A stretch of 58,177 nucleotides of DNA from Bradyrhizobium genomosp. I (2014) (GCF_000261685.1 NZ_AJQE01000136.1:1-58177), one strand, 5' to 3'. Shown: positions 16,954 through 27,820, numbered from the stretch's first letter. The notes: a model not told the origin generated them from the sequence alone. Numbers and translations: made by a program.

Positions 16954-19152
16954 GGTAAACACCCGCTGGGGACGACGGCCGACCGGCGCCGGCGGCTGGG
17001 CCGGGGTCGGCGCCCCGAACAGCCGCTCGAAGAAGTTTAGTCCGGACGAGCCGCCGCCATTGTTGGCGATCGCCACGCCGGGGGGCAACGTCGTCGCCGG
17101 CCGCGAATAGCTCGGTTGGGAATGAGCCACGACGGCCTCGAGGTCCTTGCCCCGGTTGTTCTTCAGGATGTTGATCATGGTCGCGTCGCGGCCATAGACG
17201 TCCTTGCGGAATTGCAGCTTGCCGGCGTCGTCCACGAACGCGGTCTGATAGGTGATGTTGACCGGGATCGGGGTCGGGAATTTCAGATCGATCTCGCTCT
17301 TGCCGTACATGCTGCGCACGCGCTCCGGCGTGTACTTCTCGTTCGGCATGGTGATGTTGAGCAGCACGGAGGCGTACTGATCCGGATTCTGCACGCGCAT
17401 GCAGCCATGGCTGAAGGCGCGCTCGTCCCTGGCGAACAGGTTCTTGTCCGGCGTGTCGTGCTGATAGACCAGGAACTTGTTCGGGAAATTGAAGCGGATG
17501 CGGCCGAGCGCATTGGCTTCGCCGGGCGGCTGCGAGATGTGCACCGAGCCGTCGCGGTTCTGCTCGAGCTTGAGGCCCATGCGCTGAAGCACGGTCGGGT
17601 CCTGCTGCAGCGCCGGCAGGTATTCATTGTAGACGATCGACGGCGGCACATTCCAGGTCGGATTGACCGTGATGTACTTCATCGTCTCCGTGAGCAGCGG
17701 GGTCGCATGCGTGCCCGGCTTGCCGGTGACGACGCGGGTGGCCCAGACCTGCTGGCCGCGCTGCATCACCTTGAGCGTGTAGTCGGGAATGTTGAGGATG
17801 ACGTAGGCATCGCCCAGCGAAGGCGCGCCGAGGTCGCGCGGCAGCCAGCGCCAGCGCTCCATGTTGACCACCACCGTGTCGATCTGCTTGTCGCGCTTGG
17901 GGGTGTTGAGCGCCTTGACCGTCCTGTCGTCGAGGATGCCGGTCGGCTTCATCTCGGCGCTGCGCTGGAACTTGCGGACGGCTTCGGCGACGGCGGCGTC
18001 GTAGCGGATGTCGCCGGCGTTCTCGGCAAGGCCGAGCTTGGCGCGGAGTTGCGGCACGCGCGGATCTTCCACGACGATTTCTGCGCGCTTCTTGCTGGCC
18101 GCGGTGTACTTCAGCGTCGGGCCGTCGGCGATCTCGATCACCGGGCCGTTGCCCTGGCCGCGCAGCTCGGCGAGCTTGGCCTTCAGCTCCTTATAGAGCT
18201 TGTGCGGCGGGTTGTAGCTGTCGAGCGCCGCGGAGGCGTCGGCCGCGGTCGTGACCTTGGCGAGCACCTCGTTGGGGTCGACCGGATGTTCGGGATAGAG
18301 AATGTCGCCGCTGACCTGCGACCAGTGCATGCGGCCGCTCTGGGCATGGCGTGCATAGTCGAACATGCTGGCGGTGAGCTTCAGCTCGGCATCGGCCAGC
18401 GCATCGGGCGTGGTGGCGCTGGCGAAATCCGGCACCGGATAGTCGGCGGGGTTGAGGCCGTCGGAGGCCGCGTCCTTCAGCCGTGCGATGACGCCCTTGG
18501 CCGCAGGGGTCAGGTTGCCGGCTTGGGTCCAGACCGGCGCGAAATCGCGCGCGCCGTAAAACTTCTCGATCGCCGCGCGCTCGTTCTTGCGGTCGAAATG
18601 GCGCGAGGTCTTGGCGCCGATGATGTCCCTGAGCTTGTCCGCGACCGGCTGGTCGGCGGCGGGCACGTTGCTTGCGGCCTTCACCGGCTCGGCGGCGGGA
18701 GTTGCGGCAGCAGGTGCAGCGGGAGCTGCCGGCGTGGCGGTCGCGGTGTCAGCCTTGGCAGGCTCGGTCGTGGCAGGCTCGGTCGTGGCGGGCTCGGTCT
18801 TCGCGGACTCGCTCTTCGATGCTTCGGGCGCAGGTGTGGTGGCGACGTCGGACGGTTTGGTCTCGACCTTGTCCGGCGCCGGCGCGCCGTCCGCCTTGAC
18901 GGACTCCTTCGCGATTTCCTTGGTCGGATCCTGCACCGTGGCGGTGGTGTCGAGCTTGATGTCGGCTGCAGTGGGGGGTGGGACGTTTGCCGGCTCGGGG
19001 CGCGGGATCGCAGCTTCGATCGCGAGCTCGGCGGCGCTGCTGCGCGCCTGATCCTGAGCAAGGGCCGAGCTGGCGGACACCGCGAGGAAGGTCGCCGCAA
19101 CCGTCATCAAGACACGGTCAAAGCCCGCACGGTGGTTCAAACAGTCACGCAT
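16948..19152 (-). CDS. L,D-transpeptidase, YcbB-like, with peptidoglycan-binding domain
   Basis: The protein has 734 residues. A signal peptide (cleavage near SSALA/QDQ) is followed by a Thr/Pro/Ala/Glu-rich linker (about 35-165) with repeats of the type TEPATTEPA. Then come a YcbB-type scaffold domain, a peptidoglycan-binding fold (about 370-430, YDAAVAEAVRKFQRS) and the YkuD catalytic domain (about 445-620). The latter holds VYQHDTP and SHGCMRVQ with the catalytic Cys near residue 584. Such enzymes form 3-3 cross-links in periplasmic peptidoglycan or attach proteins to it. The acidic, Pro-rich linker probably spans the periplasm. It is upstream of and codirectional with the DUF882 gene, giving a small cell-wall cluster. 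Confidence 0.92.
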   Translation of the reverse strand: MRDCLNHRAGFDRVLMTVAATFLAVSASSALAQDQARSSAAELAIEAAIPRPEPANVPPPTAADIKLDTTATVQDPTKEIAKESVKADGAPAPDKVETKPSDVATTPAPEASKSESAKTEPATTEPATTEPAKADTATATPAAPAAPAAATPAAEPVKAASNVPAADQPVADKLRDIIGAKTSRHFDRKNERAAIEKFYGARDFAPVWTQAGNLTPAAKGVIARLKDAASDGLNPADYPVPDFASATTPDALADAELKLTASMFDYARHAQSGRMHWSQVSGDILYPEHPVDPNEVLAKVTTAADASAALDSYNPPHKLYKELKAKLAELRGQGNGPVIEIADGPTLKYTAASKKRAEIVVEDPRVPQLRAKLGLAENAGDIRYDAAVAEAVRKFQRSAEMKPTGILDDRTVKALNTPKRDKQIDTVVVNMERWRWLPRDLGAPSLGDAYVILNIPDYTLKVMQRGQQVWATRVVTGKPGTHATPLLTETMKYITVNPTWNVPPSIVYNEYLPALQQDPTVLQRMGLKLEQNRDGSVHISQPPGEANALGRIRFNFPNKFLVYQHDTPDKNLFARDERAFSHGCMRVQNPDQYASVLLNITMPNEKYTPERVRSMYGKSEIDLKFPTPIPVNITYQTAFVDDAGKLQFRKDVYGRDATMINILKNNRGKDLEAVVAHSQPSYSRPATTLPPGVAIANNGGGSSGLNFFERLFGAPTPAQPPAPVGRRPQRVFTR

Positions 19153-19500
19153 TGTGTCGCACCCCTCGGGTGAATTGTCCCTCGTGGAACAGCTTCGTTA
19201 TCGCCTATTGGTGAGTTTCGGCTAACCGCGCCGGCCTCTCGAAAGTTGCACGCCTGCACGCAACGATTACCTACGCAGACGATATACAGGCCCCGATTTT
19301 GCGGCCAGCGCTACCCGGGACAACTCACGACAAACTGACTTCAAGGGAGCCTCTTGGCAACGGATTGTGCGCTTCGGCCACGCGCTTTTCCCTCTGTCTG
19401 TCACTTCCAGGTCACGGTTCAAGTCGCAGTCGATTTTGTCGTCATGCGAATGGCTTAGAGCTGTCTCGCACCGTCGCGCGAACCCCCGTTCGCACTGGGC
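19153..19500. other. Intergenic region upstream of the L,D-transpeptidase
   Basis: These 348 bp hold no gene I can support. The right end lies just past the stop of the response-regulator gene and contains a short hairpin, GCGAAC-CCCC-GTTCGC at 19478-19493, without a T run. The promoter of the L,D-transpeptidase gene should be in this stretch but no clear box is visible. Confidence 0.5.
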
Positions 19501-20997
<1,497 letters not shown>

Positions 20998-21056
20998 GGT
21001 GTTCCCCGCACGCTACTACTATCTGTCTCGAATCGGGGCACTCTGGCCGAAGCCGA

Positions 21057-21071
21057 TTAACGCACTCTTAA
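21057..21071. promoter_or_regulatory. CtrA-like box TTAA-N7-TTAA
   Basis: TTAA (21057-21060), CGCACTC, TTAA (21068-21071) followed by AC closely fits the alphaproteobacterial CtrA consensus TTAA-N7-TTAAC. It lies between the divergent response-regulator and oligopeptidase genes, 60 bp and 54 bp from their start codons. One match in this much DNA could be chance. Confidence 0.35.
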
Positions 21072-21124
21072 ACCTTGATGCCCCCGCCCGCCGCCGCGAC
21101 TGTTGAACACAGGTTTCCCACACA

Positions 21125-23032
21125 ATGAATTCGCGCTCCAAGTCCGCTCTGACAAAGTCTGCTCTCCGCAAGCAAGCCACCAAGACATCCGTCGCCAAGA
21201 GATCCGTCGCCAAGAAACCTGTCGCCAAGACCAAACCCTCCAAGCCTGCGAGCAAGACCGGCAAGCTTCCGGAGTGGAACCTCGCCGATCTCTATTCCGG
21301 GATCGACGCGCCGGAAGTGGCGCGCGATCTCGAGAAGCTGGATGCCGACTGCGTCGCCTTCGAGACGGACTACAAGGGCAAGCTGGCGACAGGGACAGCA
21401 AACGAAGATGGCGGAAAATGGCTCGCCGAAGCCGTGCGACGCTATGAGGCGATCGACGATCTCGCCGGCCGTCTCGGCTCCTATGCCGGCCTCGTCCATG
21501 CCGGCGACAGCGTGGACCCTGCGATTTCAAAGTTTTACGGCGACGTGTCCGAGCGCCTGACGGCCGCGTCGACGCATCTTCTGTTCTTCGCGCTCGAGCT
21601 CAATCGGATCGATGACGATATTTTGAACCGCGCGATGCAAGCCGCCGGGCTCGCGCACTACCGTCCCTGGATCGAGGATCTGCGCAAGGAGAAGCCGTAC
21701 CAGCTCGACGACAAGCTCGAGCAGCTCTTCCTGGAGAAGGCGCAGACCGGCTATTCCGCCTTCAACCGGCTGTTCGACCAGACCATCTCCGGCCTGCGCT
21801 TCAAGGTCGGATCCAGGGAGCTCGCGATCGAGCCGACGCTCAATCTGCTGCAGGACCGTGACGGCGCCAAGCGCAAGAGCGCGGCCGAAGCGCTGGCGAA
21901 GACCTTCAAGGCCAATGAGCGCACCTTTGCGCTGATCACCAACACGCTCGCCAAGGACAAGGACATCTCCGACCGCTGGCGCGGCTTCAAGGACGTGGCG
22001 GATTCCCGCCATCTGAACAACCGGGTCGAGCGCGAGGTGGTGGATGCGCTGGTCGCCTCGGTGCGCGCCGCCTATCCGAAGCTGTCGCATCGCTATTATG
22101 CGCTGAAGGCGAAGTGGTTCGGCAAGAAGCGTCTGGCCTATTGGGACCGCAACGCGCCGCTGCCGTTTGCGGCGACCGACGTCATTGGCTGGCCGGAGGC
22201 GCGAAGCATGGTGCTGACGGCCTATCGCGGCTTCTCGCCAGAGATGGCCGACATCGCCGAGCGCTTCTTCGCCGACCGCTGGATCGACGCGCCGGTGCGG
22301 CCGGGCAAGGTGCCTGGAGCGTTCTCGCATCCGACCACGCCGTCTGCGCATCCTTACGTGCTGATGAACTACCAGGGCAAGCCGCGCGACGTGATGACGC
22401 TCGCGCACGAGCTCGGTCACGGCGTCCATCAGGTGCTGGCCGCGAAGAACGGCGCGCTGATGGCCCCGACGCCGCTGACACTGGCGGAGACCGCGAGCGT
22501 GTTCGGCGAGATGCTCACGTTCAAGCGGCTCCTCGCCCAGACCAGGAATGCGAAACAGCGCCAGGCGCTGCTCGCCGGCAAGGTCGAGGACATGATCAAC
22601 ACCGTGGTGCGGCAGATCGCATTCTATTCGTTCGAGCGCGCCGTCCACACCGAGCGCAAGAACGGCGAGCTGACCGCGACGCGGCTCGGTGAGATCTGGC
22701 TGTCGGTGCAGGGCGAGAGCCTCGGGCCCGCGATCGAGATCAAGGCGGGCTACGAGAACTACTGGATGTACATCCCGCACTTCATCCATTCGCCGTTCTA
22801 CGTCTACGCCTATGCCTTCGGCGACTGCCTCGTGAACTCGCTCTACGCCGTGTACGAGCATGCGGCCGAAGGCTTTGCGGAGCGCTATCTCGACATGCTC
22901 GCTGCCGGCGGCACCAAGCACTATTCCGAACTGCTGCGGCCGTTCGGGCTCGACGCCAAGGATCCCAAATTCTGGGACGGCGGTCTTTCGGTCATCGCCG
23001 GCATGATCGACGAGCTGGAGGCGATGGGCTGA
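21125..23032 (+). CDS. pepF: M3 family oligoendopeptidase (PepF-like)
   Basis: The protein has 635 residues. After a Lys/Ala/Ser-rich N-terminal extension (about 1-45) with repeated KxxVAKKxVAK units, the body matches PepF/M3 oligoendopeptidases. The zinc motif is HELGH at about 428-432 (LAHELGHGVHQVL), followed by the downstream Glu-containing helix ETASVFGEML and the YxYxYAFGD-type C-terminal region (HSPFYVYAYAFGD). Such cytoplasmic metallopeptidases cut short peptides. The basic extension is not part of the family fold and resembles H1-like or disordered nucleic-acid-binding tails. It is divergent from the NtrC-type regulator and no partner gene lies downstream. Confidence 0.92.
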   Translation: MNSRSKSALTKSALRKQATKTSVAKRSVAKKPVAKTKPSKPASKTGKLPEWNLADLYSGIDAPEVARDLEKLDADCVAFETDYKGKLATGTANEDGGKWLAEAVRRYEAIDDLAGRLGSYAGLVHAGDSVDPAISKFYGDVSERLTAASTHLLFFALELNRIDDDILNRAMQAAGLAHYRPWIEDLRKEKPYQLDDKLEQLFLEKAQTGYSAFNRLFDQTISGLRFKVGSRELAIEPTLNLLQDRDGAKRKSAAEALAKTFKANERTFALITNTLAKDKDISDRWRGFKDVADSRHLNNRVEREVVDALVASVRAAYPKLSHRYYALKAKWFGKKRLAYWDRNAPLPFAATDVIGWPEARSMVLTAYRGFSPEMADIAERFFADRWIDAPVRPGKVPGAFSHPTTPSAHPYVLMNYQGKPRDVMTLAHELGHGVHQVLAAKNGALMAPTPLTLAETASVFGEMLTFKRLLAQTRNAKQRQALLAGKVEDMINTVVRQIAFYSFERAVHTERKNGELTATRLGEIWLSVQGESLGPAIEIKAGYENYWMYIPHFIHSPFYVYAYAFGDCLVNSLYAVYEHAAEGFAERYLDMLAAGGTKHYSELLRPFGLDAKDPKFWDGGLSVIAGMIDELEAMG

Positions 23033-23060
23033 CGCGCGCGGGGGAGGCCTGACGCGCGGC

Positions 23061-23091
23061 TTTGCGGCTCAGACTTTGCGGCTCAGACTTT
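23061..23091. repeat. Tandem duplication of a 14-bp unit
   Basis: The unit TTTGCGGCTCAGAC occurs twice head to tail (23061-23074, 23075-23088) followed by TTTG, just after the oligopeptidase gene. It looks like a simple replication-slippage duplication. Confidence 0.7.
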
Positions 23092-23109
23092 GATTGCCAG
23101 ATGCGGCGC

Positions 23110-23133
23110 CGGCGCCGGTTCCAGCCGGCGCCG
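23110..23133 (+). terminator. GC-rich hairpin downstream of the oligopeptidase gene
   Basis: CGGCGCCGG and CCGGCGCCG form a perfect 9-bp stem with a six-base loop, 77 bp after the pepF stop codon. No T run follows, so termination by it alone is uncertain. Confidence 0.35.
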
Positions 23134-23276
23134 TACCAGCTTCGCGGTGGCTCTCACGAGCTTGCGATGAGGGATTGAACGTTCGCATCGCCGATGAGAC
23201 TAATCTCCATAAGGCTATCGTTCGCTAATTTTACAACTGTTGATTGCCGCTGCTGCGCCGTCTTGGGGAGGCACGC

Positions 23277-26240
23277 ATGCTCGATCAGGTCCAGCCGACG
23301 CAGCCCAGCGAAGCCCGGGCGCCCCGGTCCTCTTACGAAGTGCCCTGGTTTGAGAAGCATCACCAGATCGTCTGCGACGAAATCAAGGCGATCAATACCC
23401 GGCGCGAGGAGACGCGCCAGATCCCCCCGGATGGCCTGCAATCCTGCCAGATGCTCGACGTCATCGGACTGGCATTGTCAGGCGGCGGCATTCGCTCTTC
23501 GGCGCTTTGTCTTGGCGTCCTCCAGGCGTTGAACCACCATGATCTGTTCCGGCGGATCGACTATCTCTCCACCGTCTCCGGCGGCGGCTATATCGGCACT
23601 TCGCTCAGCGCGACCATGACGGCGACTGGCCGTTTCGTGTTCGGCGAGCGGCCGACTGGGGGGATCGTAACCGCCAGCGAGATCAGCGACACACCCTCGG
23701 TCGGGCATATCAGAAATTATTCCAACTATCTGTTCGCCGCTGGTGTCCGCGATCTCCTGACCGGGATTGCGATCGTGGCGCGGGGCCTGATTGCCAATAT
23801 CGGGCTGACGCTGCCGGTCGTGCTGCCGCTCGCAGCCGTCACCATCTGGTGGACGCCGCTGCGGAGTTGTCTGACGGTCGCGAATTTCATCGGTGTCGAC
23901 CTTGCCGTCGGCGTTTCGCCACAATGTGAACTGCACCCTTTCGGCAGGGTTGGGGACGACTTCGGCTTCACGGCTGTCGGCGCGATCGTCGCGCTACCGT
24001 TGCTTGCCTGCGGCGGAATTGCCTATCTGGTCTCGCGCGCGGAGCGGGGCATCGGACCGACCATCTTCCTGACCTATGCTGCGGGCATCGCGCTCCTGCT
24101 CGGGATCGCGTGCGACTTCGCGCGGGTCCTGCCGGTTCTGCATTTCACGCTGACGCGCGCCATGGCAATCATGGGTGTCGGCCTGTTTTTCGGCTGGGCG
24201 CTCAAGCAGTCGTTTGCAAGGCCCGAGAAACGCCAGGAGTTCCGTTCGCACTGGGCGACTGCTGGCGCGACCTTTCTGGCTTTGCTTGCTGCGATCGCAT
24301 TTCTCGAGTTTCAGCCCTTCATGCTGGAGCAGATGTTCGATGTCTTCGAGAGCAACGCAATCGGCGGGCCGGTCCGCAATGTAGCGGTCAATTGGATTAA
24401 ATCATTCGCTGCAATTGCAGCTCCGATTGGCTTGTTCTTCATGGCTTTTCGTGGGCAGTTTGCCGAACTCCTGAAGGGCAACAGCGTATCCTCGCAATGG
24501 GTCGCGCTGGTGTTCTCGGTCATCGCCAAGGTCGCGCTGTGGATCGCCGGCCTGGCGCTGCCGCTGATCATCTGGGTCGCTTATCTCTATCTGTCCTATT
24601 GGGGCATCGCCAACGACCCGATCGAAAAATGTCAGGCGCCGCTGACGGCCGTTGCGCAGAGGGAGTGCCTCGCCGCCACCACAGCGCCCGCATCGGGAAA
24701 TCTGTCGGGCAAGATCGCGTTCGATGCGGGCGCCGGCACCTTCTCGGCCGAGATCACGCCAAAAGCCGCTCGAACGGCTGCGGCGATGGAGTGGCTAACG
24801 CCACTCTCGCACGTTCCGATCTGGCTCAGGGTCGCCGCGAACAGTGTCGAGCGCCAATTCCGCTGGCTGAGTGCTGGGCCCGGATATGAGTTCGCTCTGC
24901 CGGTCGTTATTCTCTATGTGGTTACTAGCGTACTGCTATTCGGCGTTTCCTTGCTTCTGGCACCGAACGCGAATTCGTTGCACCGCCTGTACCGCGACCG
25001 GCTGAGCAAGGCCTTTCTGTTCGACCCCGGCCGTTCGGCAGACGGCAATATCGCGCGCGCCGAGGCGAGCCTCGACCAGGGGCGCGATTTCAAGCCGCTC
25101 GATCGCATGAAGTTGAGCGAGCTTTTCGCGGTCGCGGGCGACGATGTGGTGGCGAACGATCGGACCGCCGCGCCAAAGCTGCGGGCGCCCTATCATCTCA
25201 TCAACACGGCGCTCAACATCCAGGGTTCGGACTTCGCCAACCGGCGCGGCCGCAACGCGGACTTCTTCGTCTTCTCGCCGCTCTATGTCGGCAGCGAGGC
25301 GACGCGCTATGCAAGGACCCCGGCGGTCGAGCGTCTGGAGCAGAGCCTCGACCTGGCCACCGCAATGGCCATCTCGGGGGCGGCGGCATCGTCGAACATG
25401 GGCTCGAACTCGATCAAGGCGCTGACGCCGACGCTCGCGCTGTTGAACGTGCGGCTGGGCTACTGGCTGAGCAACCCGCGCTATGTCGAGGCTACCGCGC
25501 GGCCGCAGCGCCGCTCCACGCCGCTGTTCCTGTGGTCGGAAATCTCGGGCCGTCTCTACGAGAACAGCGACGGCGTCTATCTCACCGACGGCGGTCACAT
25601 CGAAAATCTCGGCGTCTATGAGCTGCTCCGCCGGCGCTGCAGGGTGATCATCGCGGTCGACGCGGAAGCCGACGTGCCGATGAATTTCTCCTCGCTGATG
25701 AAGCTCCAGCGCTATGCCCGCATCGATCTCGGCGTCCGGATCGACCTGCCGTGGACGCCGATCCGCGACCGCACGCGCGCCATCATGGCGGAGAATGCCG
25801 ACAGGACATCCGCGCGCGCATCTGCCGCCACGTCGGACGATGCCCCGAAGGACCACGTTCATGTCGCGATCGGCGTCATCAACTATGGTGGCGATGACAA
25901 GGGCTATCTCGTCTACGTCAAGTCCTCGCTGACCAGCGACGAGAACGACTACATCCGCGACTATGCGCGGCGCAACGATACGTTTCCCCATGAGACCACC
26001 GGCGATCAGTTCTTCTCCGAGGAGCAATTCGAGGTCTATCGCGCGTTGGGGTTCCACATGACCCACGGCTTCCTGGCCGGCGACCACCCGGTGTCGGTCG
26101 GTCCCGGCACCGATCCGCGCACCGCGCGATTCACCGGGGCGGGCGAGGAGGCGATCGACGCGGTCCGCGAGGCGCTCGGTCTTACAGTGCTGCGGCGGCC
26201 CACTGCGAGCGCCGCCGCCACGATGATCGATCAGGGTTGA
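23277..26240 (+). CDS. Patatin-like phospholipase with large membrane-spanning insertion
   Basis: The protein has 987 residues. The patatin oxyanion motif SGGGIRSS is at about 68-75 and the nucleophile Ser at about 101 (TVSGGG). The catalytic Asp appears only near residue 771 in LTDGGHIENLG. Between them lie about eight hydrophobic helices (about 155-570) and a soluble stretch. This is far longer than ordinary bacterial patatins of 250-400 residues, so the hydrolase is split by a membrane module. The probable reaction is hydrolysis of acyl groups from membrane lipids. The start at 23277 has a strong GGGGAGG site and is preferred to an ATG at 23244. It stands alone, with its C-terminal half cytoplasmic by inference. 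Confidence 0.85.
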   Translation: MLDQVQPTQPSEARAPRSSYEVPWFEKHHQIVCDEIKAINTRREETRQIPPDGLQSCQMLDVIGLALSGGGIRSSALCLGVLQALNHHDLFRRIDYLSTVSGGGYIGTSLSATMTATGRFVFGERPTGGIVTASEISDTPSVGHIRNYSNYLFAAGVRDLLTGIAIVARGLIANIGLTLPVVLPLAAVTIWWTPLRSCLTVANFIGVDLAVGVSPQCELHPFGRVGDDFGFTAVGAIVALPLLACGGIAYLVSRAERGIGPTIFLTYAAGIALLLGIACDFARVLPVLHFTLTRAMAIMGVGLFFGWALKQSFARPEKRQEFRSHWATAGATFLALLAAIAFLEFQPFMLEQMFDVFESNAIGGPVRNVAVNWIKSFAAIAAPIGLFFMAFRGQFAELLKGNSVSSQWVALVFSVIAKVALWIAGLALPLIIWVAYLYLSYWGIANDPIEKCQAPLTAVAQRECLAATTAPASGNLSGKIAFDAGAGTFSAEITPKAARTAAAMEWLTPLSHVPIWLRVAANSVERQFRWLSAGPGYEFALPVVILYVVTSVLLFGVSLLLAPNANSLHRLYRDRLSKAFLFDPGRSADGNIARAEASLDQGRDFKPLDRMKLSELFAVAGDDVVANDRTAAPKLRAPYHLINTALNIQGSDFANRRGRNADFFVFSPLYVGSEATRYARTPAVERLEQSLDLATAMAISGAAASSNMGSNSIKALTPTLALLNVRLGYWLSNPRYVEATARPQRRSTPLFLWSEISGRLYENSDGVYLTDGGHIENLGVYELLRRRCRVIIAVDAEADVPMNFSSLMKLQRYARIDLGVRIDLPWTPIRDRTRAIMAENADRTSARASAATSDDAPKDHVHVAIGVINYGGDDKGYLVYVKSSLTSDENDYIRDYARRNDTFPHETTGDQFFSEEQFEVYRALGFHMTHGFLAGDHPVSVGPGTDPRTARFTGAGEEAIDAVREALGLTVLRRPTASAAATMIDQG

Positions 26241-26379
26241 GCCGCGCGAGAACCGGATTCCCGGCAATCGGAATTCCAAATGACCCGATTTGCGGGAAAA
26301 CCGCGTCTACCTGCCGTTGCCCTGCCCGAAAGTTTGCGGTATCCCAGCCCGAGAATTCGACTTTCGACTGGGGACATCC

Positions 26380-26532
26380 ATGGCTGACCATAGCGAAGTG
26401 GCGTACACTACGGCCGACGGCAACGACTATATTGCCCACGAGCAGACCTATGAGGGCTTCATCAAGCTGGTGAAGTACGGCACGGCCTCGGTCGCGCTCA
26501 TCGTGATCCTGATGGCGATCTTCCTCACCTGA
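26380..26532 (+). CDS. aa3-type cytochrome c oxidase subunit IV
   Basis: A 50-residue protein: a polar N-terminus (MADHSEVAYTTADGNDY), a conserved HEQTYEGFIKLVKYG segment and one C-terminal helix (VALIVILMAIFLT). This is the small alphaproteobacterial aa3 oxidase subunit IV family, an accessory subunit of the terminal oxidase in the cytoplasmic membrane. The other cox genes are not in the window. The ATG at 26380 gives the usual family length and has GGGGA upstream; a longer frame from 26290 adds residues that do not fit. It precedes the transhydrogenase genes by 136 bp, a grouping around respiration and redox balance. Confidence 0.9.
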   Translation: MADHSEVAYTTADGNDYIAHEQTYEGFIKLVKYGTASVALIVILMAIFLT

Positions 26533-26668
26533 TTCATCCCTGCCGCACCGCCAGCGTCGTCGGTGCCCATAAAATTTGCATTCAAGCCGGTCCCAAAACC
26601 GGTATCCAACGTTGCGGGAGTAACGCTAAGTTCGCGTGCACGCTTTCTCCCGCGTCGCCGGAGGCCTC

Positions 26669-27799
26669 ATGAAGATTGCCGTTGCCAAGGAAATCGATCC
26701 GTCGGAGCCGCGCGTCGCCGCTTCGCCTGACACGGTGAAGAAGTTCAAAGCGCTGGGGGCCGAGGTTGCCGTCGAGCCGGGTGCCGGTATCAAGTCGGGC
26801 CTGCCGGATTCCGAGTTCACCGCGGCTGGCGCCACCGTCAGTGCCGACGCGCTCAGGGACGCGGACATCATCATCAAGGTGAAGCGCCCCGAGGCGTCCG
26901 AGCTCGCGCAATACAAGCGCGGCGCGCTCGTCATCGCGATCATGGATCCCTACGGCAACGATGCGGCGCTCAAAGCGATGGCCGATGCCGGCATTTCCGC
27001 ATTCGCCATGGAGCTGATGCCGCGCATCACCCGCGCGCAGGTGATGGACGTGCTGTCCTCGCAGGCGAACCTCGCCGGCTATCGCGCCGTGATCGAGGGC
27101 GCCGAGGCCTTCGGCCGCGCCTTCCCGATGATGATGACGGCGGCCGGCACCGTGCCTGCGGCCAAGGTGTTCGTGATGGGTGTCGGCGTTGCCGGCCTCC
27201 AGGCGATCGCGACCGCGCGCCGTCTCGGCGCCGTCGTCACGGCCACTGACGTTCGTCCGGCCACCAAGGAGCAGGTGGAGTCGCTCGGCGCAAAATTCCT
27301 CGCCGTCGAGGACGAAGAGTTCAAGAACGCGCAGACCGCCGGCGGCTACGCCAAGGAAATGTCCAGGGAGTACCAGGCCAAGCAGGCCGCGCTCACCGCT
27401 GAGCACATCAAGAAGCAGGACATCGTGATCACGACCGCGCTGATTCCGGGCCGGCCGGCGCCGAAGCTCGTCAGCGCCGACATGGTCAAGTCGATGAAGC
27501 CGGGTTCCGTGCTGGTCGATCTCGCCGTCGAGCGCGGCGGCAATGTCGATGGTGCGAGGCCGGGCGAGGTCGTCGATCTCGATGGCATCAAGATCGTCGG
27601 TTACACCAACGTCGCCGGCCGCGTCGCGGCCTCGGCCTCCAGCCTCTACGCGCGCAATCTGTTCTCGTTCATTGAGACCATGGTCGACAAGAAGGAGAAG
27701 AAGCTCGCCGTGAACTGGGACGACGAACTGGTCAAGGCCACCGCGCTGACCAAGGATGGTGCCGTCATCCACCCGAACTTCCAGCCCAAGTCGGCTTAA
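26669..27799 (+). CDS. pntAA: NAD(P) transhydrogenase subunit alpha part 1 (domain I)
   Basis: The protein has 376 residues: the soluble NAD(H)-binding domain I of proton-translocating transhydrogenase. Signatures are the N-terminal KEIDPSEPRVAASPDTV, the family stretch MPRITRAQVMDVLSSQANLAGY, and the Rossmann motif GVGVAGLQAIATARRLG with the adjacent ATDVRP. The mature protein lacks a membrane part, because the alpha subunit is split into pntAA and pntAB as in Rhodospirillum. The ATG at 26669 has GGAGG six bases upstream; a GTG-type extension back to 26636 is less likely. It is first of the operon pntAA-pntAB-pntB. Confidence 0.96.
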   Translation: MKIAVAKEIDPSEPRVAASPDTVKKFKALGAEVAVEPGAGIKSGLPDSEFTAAGATVSADALRDADIIIKVKRPEASELAQYKRGALVIAIMDPYGNDAALKAMADAGISAFAMELMPRITRAQVMDVLSSQANLAGYRAVIEGAEAFGRAFPMMMTAAGTVPAAKVFVMGVGVAGLQAIATARRLGAVVTATDVRPATKEQVESLGAKFLAVEDEEFKNAQTAGGYAKEMSREYQAKQAALTAEHIKKQDIVITTALIPGRPAPKLVSADMVKSMKPGSVLVDLAVERGGNVDGARPGEVVDLDGIKIVGYTNVAGRVAASASSLYARNLFSFIETMVDKKEKKLAVNWDDELVKATALTKDGAVIHPNFQPKSA

Positions 27800-27820
27800 T
27801 TGGGCCCAAGGAGAGAAGCC

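Noticed and set aside
17116..19173. A 685-codon plus-strand frame opposite the L,D-transpeptidase
   Set aside because: The minus-strand gene has a signal peptide and an intact catalytic motif; the plus frame is Arg/Gly/His/Leu-rich and featureless.
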